From the NCBI RefSeq assembly GCF_029054785.1, contig NZ_JAIDEN010000060.1, forward strand, positions 1-13,170: a stretch of DNA of 13,170 bases. The letters run 5' to 3'. Each line of letters starts with the position of its first letter. Position 1 is the first letter of the stretch. The notes under the pieces are model-generated. The model saw nothing but the letters and a program-made list of their open reading frames with translations, did no database searches and had not been told where the DNA came from. Source of the stretch: Duncaniella sp. Its GTDB lineage: Bacteria > Bacteroidota > Bacteroidia > Bacteroidales > Muribaculaceae. Below are positions 6,507 to 11,935 of this stretch, piece by piece. A program made the position numbers and the translations under genes.

Positions 6507-7355
6507 ATGCTCTATATGCTTAAGATCGGAAAATACAACACTCTGCGGGTGGCCCGCAATGTTGATTTCGGCGCCTATCTTCAGGATGCCGACGGAAATG
6601 AAGTGCTTCTCCCAACCCGCTATATCTCCCAGCCTTTACATCCTGGCGACGATATGGAGGTTTTTGTCTATAAGGATTCAGAGGGGCGTCCGATCTGCAC
6701 TACGGAGCGTCCGTTTGTCCAGGTGGGCGAGTTTGCCTATCTTCAGGTCTGCGACGTCAACCAGACAGGGGCGTTTCTTGACTGGGGGATCATGAAGGAT
6801 CTGCTTGTGCCTTACAGCGAGCAGAAGATGAAACTTTCACGCGGGATGGTGGTGCTGGTCTATGTCTATCTGGACGATGCCACCAAGCGTGTGGTCGCTT
6901 CGGCGAAGATCGACAAGTTTCTCGGCAATACCTATCCGCGCTACCGGGTAGGCAACAAGGTGAAGGCGTTGGTTTATAAACGGACTGATCTGGGCTATAA
7001 GGCGATTGTCGACGATCTGTTTCACGGGATGATCTATGAGAACGAGCTTTTCGCTCCGCTGGAGATCGGCGAGGCGATCACGGCTTATGTGAAGCAGGTC
7101 CGTGAGGACGGTAAGATCGACCTGGTGTTGAGCGGCGGTAATGACGGTCGCGTCGATGCGCTGATGGAGCGGATCATGAAGCGTCTGGCCAATGAACCGG
7201 AGGGATTTCTGCCGATCTCTGATTCGGCGGCGCCCGAAACGGTGAGGGCTACGTTTCAGTGTTCGAAGAAGGATTTCAAGAAGGCCATCGGTCATCTCTA
7301 CCGCGAGCGTAAGATTGTGATCGCTGACGGCGGGATCAGGCTGGTGGCGGAGTAG
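6507..7355 (+). CDS. cvfB: CvfB-family S1-like RNA-binding protein
   Basis: The 282-residue protein matches the CvfB/YitL family: consecutive S1-like OB domains (about residues 1-65, 70-140 with VGEFAYLQVCDVNQTGAFLD, and 145-215 with VGNKVKALVYKRTDLGYKAI) followed by a C-terminal winged-helix domain (about 220-282, with CSKKDFKKAIGHLYRERKI). CvfB of Staphylococcus binds RNA and influences virulence gene expression; here only RNA binding is supported. Two starts are possible: 6507, or the in-frame ATG at 6516 giving MLKIGKYNTLRV, which looks more like family N-termini and leaves a short leader. It is transcribed alone and followed by a strong hairpin at 7427-7468. Confidence 0.88.
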   Translation: MLYMLKIGKYNTLRVARNVDFGAYLQDADGNEVLLPTRYISQPLHPGDDMEVFVYKDSEGRPICTTERPFVQVGEFAYLQVCDVNQTGAFLDWGIMKDLLVPYSEQKMKLSRGMVVLVYVYLDDATKRVVASAKIDKFLGNTYPRYRVGNKVKALVYKRTDLGYKAIVDDLFHGMIYENELFAPLEIGEAITAYVKQVREDGKIDLVLSGGNDGRVDALMERIMKRLANEPEGFLPISDSAAPETVRATFQCSKKDFKKAIGHLYRERKIVIADGGIRLVAE

Positions 7356-7426
7356 ACGGAGGTTTAACCTGAGGTATGATAATTGGGCCTATTGCCGGAA
7401 AGACTTTAAACCATAGATAAAGACGC

Positions 7427-7468
7427 GCACCGCAGTTCCATTCAAATGATCGGATGGGGCTGCGGTGC
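7427..7468 (+). terminator. strong hairpin downstream of cvfB
   Basis: GCACCGCAG (7427-7435) pairs perfectly with CTGCGGTGC (7460-7468), and the stem continues inward to about 17 bp through T-G pairs and CCAT/ATGG, leaving an 8-nt loop (AAATGATC). The G-U pairs work on plus-strand RNA, consistent with a cvfB transcript end. A T-tract is lacking, so efficiency is uncertain. Confidence 0.55.
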
Positions 7469-7578
7469 ATCTATCATACGCGGGTTATGGCGTCCGAGGC
7501 TCTAATGTGGTCGTTTGTCATGATGGTTGATGGTCGGGTTATAGTGTCGGTCATTATCAATCATGAGCAACCGAAGGC

Positions 7579-7734
7579 CTATTTGACTGTCAACGGGAAA
7601 TATCCGGTACGTGGAAGAAGTCGGAGTGCTTCATACCCTTGTATCCCACCGTTAGCAAGCAGGGACTTGGACGGGAGTTCGTATCGTTTTTTGAAATTTT
7701 TATTATCGCATTGATGAATTGCAGAAACAAGCAT
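7579..7734 (-). CDS. possible 51-residue protein or remnant, unidentified
   Basis: A minus-strand frame starts at ATG 7734 and stops at TAG 7579-7581. It reads MLVSAIHQCDNKNFKKRYEL and later LLANGGIQGYEALRLLPRTG. Its composition looks protein-like, but I know no family. It may be a short remnant carried with a repeated DNA element rather than a real gene. Confidence 0.2.
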   Translation of the reverse strand: MLVSAIHQCDNKNFKKRYELPSKSLLANGGIQGYEALRLLPRTGYFPLTVK

Positions 7735-7927
7735 CTTTAAGGAATAATCAATGGATTAGTATGAAGATTGTTAAAATGAAATTTTGCTTATAATTGCTAT
7801 TTGACACTATATTATTCTAATGTCCTTAGTGTAGTTTTATTTGAAGTTTCAATTCTGCATTATTTGAAAGGATCATTATGTATGTCAGGTGTTTTTCATG
7901 ATAATTGGGAAGGTCTATGATGCGAAT

Positions 7928-7959
7928 TTTTAAAGTAGTCAAATTTGACCACTTTAAAA
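7928..7959. repeat. 32-bp near-perfect palindrome
   Basis: Two 16-bp arms meet without a spacer around the centre GTCAAATTTGAC (7938-7949); the only mismatch is A7937 against C7950. The outer part is TTTTAAAGT on the left and ACTTTAAAA on the right. Such a gapless dyad suits a dimeric DNA-binding protein or a mobile-element end; GGTCAAATTTGACC-like repeats occur at ends of IS21-type elements, but no transposase is near. Confidence 0.6.
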
Positions 7960-8015
7960 TGGGGCCGATTTATTGAAGATTATTTGTCCAAAAGGGAGGA
8001 ATGAAATTATTGAAT

Positions 8016-8177
8016 TCATAAAATTTGATTGCTGGCGTCGATATCCAGTAAACGCATAGCATATTGTTTTTTTTGATCTGAAATTTGTTTTAAAGATACA
8101 TTGAGTAACATATCATTGATTAAAATAGTCGTACAAATTTCCTCAGTTGTAAAAAAAGTATTAATTTTGCCCTTGAA
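8016..8177 (-). pseudogene. 53-codon C-terminal gene fragment, unidentified
   Basis: On the minus strand the frame is open from just after a TGA at 8178-8180 to TGA at 8016-8018. It reads like a real protein end: FFTTEEICTTILINDMLLNV, then SLKQISDQKKQYAMRLLDID and ASNQIL. No ATG precedes it in frame except an internal one that would leave 31 residues. I read it as the 3' remnant of a gene lost when the island formed. The family is not recognised. The predicted hxs promoter lies antisense within it. Confidence 0.35.
8138..8169 (+). promoter_or_regulatory. predicted promoter for the hxs leader and operon
   Basis: TAATTTTG at 8162-8169 matches TAnnTTTG; TTTC at 8138-8141 lies 20 nt upstream as a one-base variant of TTTG, the same arrangement as before oadA. 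Predicted start near 8176, about 46 nt before the first stem of the structured RNA and about 257 nt before hxsD. Confidence 0.5.
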
Positions 8178-8221
8178 TCAGTGGTTTATGTCATTGGTTC
8201 AGGACATATGAACTAATGAAG

Positions 8222-8431
8222 CGTTATGCTTAACTTGTAATTTGGAAACCTGAGAAATTTTCGAATAAAGTACAAGAGAAGAGCATAGTGGTTCTCACGC
8301 CATAGGGCGTGGGCTGCTATTCCCCACCTCAGTACTTTAGGTTTTCTCAGGACCTCCAAATTAGATGTGTGGCATACGGCTCCACGCTTCTTTTTTGTAT
8401 TGACCTGAGGAGTCGGAGGTCAAGCATAACG
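8222..8431 (+). ncRNA. candidate structured leader RNA of the hxs operon, class unknown
   Basis: Nested complementary segments define a compact fold. P1: CGTTATGCTT (8222-8231) with AAGCATAACG (8422-8431), 10 perfect pairs. P2: TAATTTGGA (8238-8246) with TCCAAATTA (8355-8363), then a 2x3 internal loop, then CCTGAGAAA (8249-8257) with TTTCTCAGG (8343-8351). P3: TAAAGTAC (8266-8273) with GTACTTTA (8332-8339). P4: ATAGTGG (8285-8291) with CTGCTAT (8314-8320). P5: CTCACGCC (8294-8301) with GGCGTGGG (8306-8313), loop ATAG. P6 is a terminator-like hairpin (8367-8387), and P7 TTGACCT/AGGTCAA (8400-8423) competes with P1 by two bases. Four G-U pairs in P4, P5 and P6 would be mismatches on the other strand, so the plus strand is the RNA. 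P1 ends one base before the hxsD ATG. I match it to no known riboswitch or ncRNA class. Confidence 0.65.
8367..8396 (+). terminator. intrinsic terminator or attenuator ahead of hxsD
   Basis: GTGTGG (8367-8372) pairs with CCACGC (8382-8387), including one U-G, around a 9-nt loop, and is followed by TTCTTTTTT (8388-8396). It lies inside the region enclosed by P1 and 36 nt before the hxsD ATG. Transcripts stopping here would be a small RNA of about 220 nt from the predicted promoter; readthrough would express the operon. Confidence 0.6.
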
Positions 8432-8432
8432 A

Positions 8433-8753
8433 ATGGCACATCTAACATATCCAATTACTCATATTGAAGAGAGCAAGGCAATGGTTTCGCTCTCTAAATC
8501 CCTGTATTCAAAAGAAGCTCTACAAGCTACTGCATATAAATACTCTGGAGATTATTATATACATCTTTCAGACAATGGAGAAGCTTTCGATGTACTGTTT
8601 GAAAGCAAGAAAGAAATTGCAGTTGACGATACTACTATCAAAGAAATCTGTAATGATTTTATAGACCAACAGATAAGAATTGACACAGAAAAACAATTTG
8701 GTCATATTCGAGATTTGATAGTTGAGGAAGCATTTAAGCCAGTAAACAAGTAA
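8433..8753 (+). CDS. hxsD: His-Xaa-Ser system protein HxsD
   Basis: The 106-residue protein is identified by length, position and pattern as HxsD, the small protein that accompanies the HxsB/HxsC radical SAM pair. The first half predicts beta strands (KAMVSLSKSLYSKEALQATA, then YYIHLS and AFDVLFESK). The second half predicts helices (TIKEICNDFIDQQIRIDTEK, then HIRDLIVEEAF, close to the usual family C-terminus). HxsD has no catalytic motif; a role in presenting the precursor or assembling the enzymes is inference. The start at 8433 is the first base pair after the leader RNA closing stem; a GGAGG (8415-8419) lies 13 nt upstream within a hairpin. hxsB follows after 12 nt. AT-rich codon use contrasts with the flanking genes. 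Confidence 0.85.
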   Translation: MAHLTYPITHIEESKAMVSLSKSLYSKEALQATAYKYSGDYYIHLSDNGEAFDVLFESKKEIAVDDTTIKEICNDFIDQQIRIDTEKQFGHIRDLIVEEAFKPVNK

Positions 8754-8765
8754 CCTTCATCAGCT

Positions 8766-10193
8766 ATGTCGACACAATATACACTATTACCATTTAGGTT
8801 TGAACGGTATGATGAACATGAATACCTGCTTACCAATGAAATTGGTGAGTTTGTCTTTATGCCAATCGATGAATTCAATTTATTCATCAATGGAGAGCTT
8901 GATGTCAATAGTGAGATATTCTATGATTTAGCGTCAAAGCAGATAGTCACTACTGATAAAATCGAGGATGTTGTTGGCATGCTTGCTACTAAATATCGAA
9001 CAAAGAAAAGCATATTAAGGGATTTTACGACATTACATATGGTTGTCCCAACCCTTAGATGTAACTCAAGCTGTATATATTGTCAGGTCGCAAGAAAGGA
9101 CATGGATGCAGAATCTGTGGATATGAGCAAGGATACAGCAAAAAAAGTTGTAAAGTTTATATTTCAGTCTCCATCACAATACATAAAGATTGAGTTCCAA
9201 GGCGGAGATCCATCTACTAATTTCCTGATGGTTAAATTCATCATCGAGGAAGCAGAGACTCTTAACATATTAAAAAAGAAAGATCTTGAATTTATAATTT
9301 GTACCAATATAAGCCTTCTTGATGAGGATATGGTACAATATCTCAAGAAGCATAAATGTCTCGTTTCCACATCACTTGATGGACCGGCTGATTTACATAA
9401 TACCAATAGACCACTACAAAATACACATAAAACTCACGAGATATTTGAAGAAAATCTCCAAATGATCCGCAGAGTATTTGGAGACAAAGATTGTGTTGGT
9501 GCTTTGATGACAACCTCTAAGCATAGTCTTGGGCGTTTTAAGGAAATCATAGATGAGTATGTTAGATTGGGATTCAATAACATTTTCCTTCGCTCGCTTA
9601 ATCCCTATGGTTTTGCGAAACAGTATAAAGAAAAAATAGCCTATCCGATTGATGAGTTTATTGAAAACTACAAAGAAGGTTTAAACTATATCATTGAGCT
9701 GAATAGGAACGGCACTTACTTTGTCGAGGGATACGCGGCATTGCTTTTACGCCGAATGTTGACACCATTTGCAACTGGATTTGTTGATTTACAATCTCCA
9801 GCAGGCGTCGGAATTTCCGGCGCAATATATGATTATGATGGTAATGTTTATGTTGCGGATGAGGCTAGAATGATGGCTCGTTTTAAAAACTACTATTTTA
9901 AGTTAGGAAACGTGCATGAAAATACTCATCAAGAAATGTTCAACGGAGAATTACTCCATGATATTATTTCAAAATCGTGTACCGAATGTCTGCCAGGATG
10001 TTCAAAGTGCGTGTTTCAGCCGTATTGCGGTGCTGATCCAGTAAGGAACATGTCCGAACAAGGAGATGTTATTGGATTCCGCCCCACCAACGAAATGTGT
10101 AAAAAGACTAAATCCATCATACGATACCTTTTTGAATTGCTGAAATCAGGCGATAAAGAGATTGAGCGGATATTTTGGTCATGGATAAGATAA
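8766..10193 (+). CDS. hxsB: His-Xaa-Ser system radical SAM maturase HxsB
   Basis: The 475-residue protein carries the radical SAM motif CNSSCIYC (Cys99, Cys103, Cys106, CX3CX2C) that ligates a 4Fe-4S cluster and reductively cleaves S-adenosylmethionine. FQGGDPS at about 144-150 is the SAM-binding GGE-type motif with Asp in place of Glu. The first 90 residues form a separate N-terminal region that may bind the precursor. A C-terminal SPASM-like cluster has Cys405, 408, 412, 415, 421 and 445 (including CX2CX5C), expected to hold auxiliary iron-sulfur clusters. Length, neighbours and motifs fit HxsB. The expected substrate is HxsA, encoded 1.2 kb downstream; the chemistry performed on the His-Ser-Ser repeats cannot be read from sequence. 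It is second in a four-gene operon, 10 nt before hxsC. Confidence 0.92.
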   Translation: MSTQYTLLPFRFERYDEHEYLLTNEIGEFVFMPIDEFNLFINGELDVNSEIFYDLASKQIVTTDKIEDVVGMLATKYRTKKSILRDFTTLHMVVPTLRCNSSCIYCQVARKDMDAESVDMSKDTAKKVVKFIFQSPSQYIKIEFQGGDPSTNFLMVKFIIEEAETLNILKKKDLEFIICTNISLLDEDMVQYLKKHKCLVSTSLDGPADLHNTNRPLQNTHKTHEIFEENLQMIRRVFGDKDCVGALMTTSKHSLGRFKEIIDEYVRLGFNNIFLRSLNPYGFAKQYKEKIAYPIDEFIENYKEGLNYIIELNRNGTYFVEGYAALLLRRMLTPFATGFVDLQSPAGVGISGAIYDYDGNVYVADEARMMARFKNYYFKLGNVHENTHQEMFNGELLHDIISKSCTECLPGCSKCVFQPYCGADPVRNMSEQGDVIGFRPTNEMCKKTKSIIRYLFELLKSGDKEIERIFWSWIR

Positions 10194-10203
10194 TATTGAG
10201 TAT

Positions 10204-11322
10204 ATGAAGCAGATAAACGGCATACCGCATAATATTACTGAGTCTATCATCGGCGTAATTTCGACAAAAAGTGTAAATATCTTTCGTAGAAAAAACACTA
10301 TTCTTGTTGCACCGACAGCTAAGGATAATGGCTTTGGCTATTTAGCGACAATAACCGCCTTAAATGATATTTCGCCTAAAGGATGTGTTGTATCCAGAGT
10401 TCAGGACTGCTCCGATTTTTCCGATGGCGATGTTGTGCTAATCAACCAAAAGGGAGAAATAGTATTTCAATACGAAATAAACTCAAACCATAATGCTATA
10501 TTCGCCACGGGTAAATGCAATCATCGTTGCATTATGTGTCCACAGCCTCCAGTAATAGAAGAGCCTGATTATTTTGAACTTAACTCCAAAATAATCTCAC
10601 TTTGTTCTAAAAAAACGAAAGAAATTGGTATTACTGGCGGAGAACCTACATTAGTAGGAGATCAACTATTTGATTATATACGACAAATACAAAAACGTAT
10701 GCCGGAGGCTGCGCTTAATATATTGAGCAATGGAGTGAAATTTGCAGACAAAACATTTGCGGCTAAATTAGCTGCGTGTAAATGTAAAGACTTGCAGATT
10801 GATATTCCAATATTCTCCGATATTCCATCAATTCATAATAAAGTAGTTGGAGCTAATACATTCTATAAAACCGTGCAGGGTCTCTATAATTTGGCTTTAT
10901 ACCGCCAAAGAATAGGTATTCGAATTGTTGTTCATAAACTTACTTATGAGCGACTTCCACAATTGTCAGAATATGTATATAGGAATTTCCCTTTTGTGTC
11001 GCAAGTCGCTTTTCTTCAAATGGAAACTATTGGATTAGCAGAAGGGAATATATCAGAATTATGGATAGATCCGTATGATTATAATTCTCAGTTGACAAAG
11101 GCTGTTGAGATACTAGATAATAGAGGAATAAAACCTCTTATTTATAATTCACAATTATGTATTCTGCCTGAACAATTAAGAAGATTTGCTGCAAATGCAA
11201 TTTCGGATTGGAAAGATACCTTTTTACCGGAATGTACCTCATGTCAGTTAAGAGATTGTTGCGGCGGTCTTTTTGCTTCAAATCAAAATTTCCACAGTTC
11301 ACATATAAAAAGATTTAATTAA
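10204..11322 (+). CDS. hxsC: His-Xaa-Ser system radical SAM maturase HxsC
   Basis: The 372-residue protein has a second, distinct radical SAM site, CNHRCIMC (Cys105, Cys109, Cys112), and an intact GGEP motif at 145-148 (IGITGGEPTL). About 100 residues precede the core, longer than a bare radical SAM domain. The C-terminus holds a short cysteine cluster CTSCQLRDCCGGLF (Cys344, 347, 352, 353), which could ligate an auxiliary cluster, followed by the tail NFHSSHIKRFN. This layout and the pairing with HxsB identify HxsC. The tail includes HSSH (364-367), the same motif as the repeat in the HxsA substrate. It lies 10 nt after hxsB and 27 nt before hxsA. Two different radical SAM enzymes suggest two successive modifications or a required heteromeric enzyme (inference). 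Confidence 0.92.
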   Translation: MKQINGIPHNITESIIGVISTKSVNIFRRKNTILVAPTAKDNGFGYLATITALNDISPKGCVVSRVQDCSDFSDGDVVLINQKGEIVFQYEINSNHNAIFATGKCNHRCIMCPQPPVIEEPDYFELNSKIISLCSKKTKEIGITGGEPTLVGDQLFDYIRQIQKRMPEAALNILSNGVKFADKTFAAKLAACKCKDLQIDIPIFSDIPSIHNKVVGANTFYKTVQGLYNLALYRQRIGIRIVVHKLTYERLPQLSEYVYRNFPFVSQVAFLQMETIGLAEGNISELWIDPYDYNSQLTKAVEILDNRGIKPLIYNSQLCILPEQLRRFAANAISDWKDTFLPECTSCQLRDCCGGLFASNQNFHSSHIKRFN

Positions 11323-11349
11323 CCTGATTGTTTAACCATAATACATGAC

Positions 11350-11634
11350 ATGATGAAGAAAATTGCTTTTATCATCGCCTCGGCAGTGATTGGTTGCATG
11401 GGATTCTTATCTTCAACAGGAGAGAGTATTGCAGCTAAGTTTAGTGGTAGTGCTGATTTGGGCATTTCCCAAGATAAGGGGAATAAGCAAGTCCCATCTT
11501 TGATTTTAGAAAAGAATACGGGAGATGCAAATTTACTGGCTTGGCACAGTTCGCACAGTAGCCATAGTTCGCACAGTAGCCACAGCAGTCACAGCTCTCA
11601 CTCATCCCATTCATCACATTATTCCAGCCGTTAA
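11350..11634 (+). CDS. hxsA: His-Xaa-Ser repeat precursor HxsA
   Basis: The 94-residue precursor starts with a signal sequence, MMKKIAFIIASAVIGCMGFL. VIGC at 13-16 fits a lipobox, so it may be a lipoprotein anchored through Cys16; a signal peptidase I site after SIAA (residue 29) is the alternative. A polar linker (about 30-64) leads to Trp65 and then eight HSS triplets (residues 66-89) ending HYSSR. This is the defining form of HxsA, the presumed substrate of HxsB and HxsC, making a ribosomally made, modified peptide or small protein. The ATG at 11350 was chosen because an ATG at 11345 is followed at once by a stop. It is last in the operon and ends before a perfect 13-bp terminator-like hairpin at 11665-11694. 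Confidence 0.93.
   Translation: MMKKIAFIIASAVIGCMGFLSSTGESIAAKFSGSADLGISQDKGNKQVPSLILEKNTGDANLLAWHSSHSSHSSHSSHSSHSSHSSHSSHYSSR
11545..11631 (+). repeat. coding His-Ser-Ser tandem repeat
   Basis: Eight consecutive HSS codon triplets (11545-11616) are followed by HYSSR. All six serine codons and both histidine codons are used across the array, so the repeat is imperfect at DNA level and exact at protein level, consistent with selection on the peptide rather than recent slippage. Confidence 0.95.
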
Positions 11635-11664
11635 TAGGCTTACCAAGTCCTAACGCATTTGGCA

Positions 11665-11694
11665 AACGAGGGAACATGAAAATGTTCCCTCGTT
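11665..11694 (+). terminator. terminator-like hairpin at the end of the hxs operon
   Basis: AACGAGGGAACAT (11665-11677) pairs perfectly over 13 bp with ATGTTCCCTCGTT (11682-11694) around a GAAA tetraloop of GNRA type. It lies 30 nt after the hxsA stop. There is no T-tract after it, so it may act as a terminator or a 3'-end stabiliser. A second perfect hairpin (AGAATGA/TCATTCT, 11720-11737) follows. Confidence 0.65.
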
Positions 11695-11735
11695 ATCCTG
11701 TGTGACGTAAAAAGAGTGGAGAATGACCGCTCATT

Positions 11736-11828
11736 CTAATTGACTATCGATTCCCAAAATTGTCGCTTATACATTCGACGCATTTCGTAGAAAAGTGGAC
11801 TATACACCTTTGGGAAAAACAGAGTTAA
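11736..11828 (-). pseudogene. 30-codon protein-like fragment, unidentified
   Basis: Between in-frame stops at 11829-11831 and 11736-11738 the minus strand reads FPKVYSPLFYEMRRMYKRQF followed by WESIVN. The aromatic and basic composition looks like real protein, but there is no upstream start in frame. It may be a mobile-element or gene remnant; very low certainty. Confidence 0.2.
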
Positions 11829-11887
11829 TTATAATCCGCCCCCTCAAAAAAATTTTTTTGTCCAAAATTCAATCGTTGAGATATTCG

Positions 11888-11908
11888 CAATATCGTAAGA
11901 CGATATTG
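11888..11908 (-). terminator. hairpin beyond the acetyltransferase remnant
   Basis: CAATATCGT (11888-11896) pairs perfectly with ACGATATTG (11900-11908) around an AAG loop, 28 nt past the stop of the decayed acetyltransferase. It may be that gene's former terminator. No T-tract directly follows on the minus strand. Confidence 0.3.
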
Positions 11909-11935
11909 GGCCTTAGAATGAAACTGATTTAATAT

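Larger units (their letters stand above)
7469..8221. other. AT-rich gene-poor stretch with coding remnants and a long palindrome
   Basis: No intact gene is supported in these 753 bases. The left part keeps the GC content of the flank; from about 7700 it becomes strongly AT-rich, marking the edge of the hxs island. It holds a possible 51-codon minus-strand reading frame (7579-7734), a 32-bp palindrome (7928-7959), a protein-like minus-strand fragment without a start (8016-8177), and a predicted plus-strand promoter (8138-8169). A plus-strand open frame at 7454-7714 has no family-like features. Confidence 0.6.
11695..11935. other. intergenic stretch after hxsA with hairpins and a short coding remnant
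   Basis: No intact gene is seen. It contains a 7-bp hairpin (11720-11737), an inverted pair TTCCCAAA/TTTGGGAA (11751-11758 and 11809-11816), a minus-strand open fragment of 30 codons at 11736-11828, an A7T7 run near 11848-11861, and a 9-bp hairpin at 11888-11908. Confidence 0.5.

Noticed and set aside
7600..7700. tRNA gene as island attachment site
   Set aside because: I could not form a cloverleaf with T-loop and CCA-side stem here or elsewhere at the island edges; no tRNA is visible in the window.
7454..7714. 86-codon plus-strand open frame downstream of cvfB
   Set aside because: It starts inside the terminator hairpin, has no domain-like or signal features, and competes with a minus-strand frame of better composition.
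8281..8400. TnpB/IscB guide RNA or transposon end read on the minus strand
   Set aside because: The GC-rich hairpin is reminiscent of such ends, but the G-U pairs become mismatches on the minus strand and no tnpB, iscB or tnpA sequence is nearby.
8340..8400. Group II intron domain V on the minus strand (GAGCCGTATG)
   Set aside because: The matching CGTACGGTTC-like arm is missing and there is no reverse transcriptase.
8222..8431. Integron attC site (GTTATGC and GCATAAC at the two ends of a folded 210-bp element)
   Set aside because: The order is reversed relative to attC (which runs RYYYAAC to GTTRRRY), the core bases break the consensus, there is no integrase, and the element lies before an operon rather than after a cassette gene.
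8222..8431. Miniature inverted-repeat transposon
   Set aside because: The 10-bp terminal inverted repeats fit, but I see no target-site duplication directly at the ends, the fold is asymmetric, and the strand-specific G-U pairs and T-tract favour an RNA. Genome copy number would settle this.
11545..11631. Short tandem repeat as CRISPR or microsatellite
   Set aside because: Units are 9 bp, coding, codon-scrambled and in frame; it is the HxsA peptide repeat.
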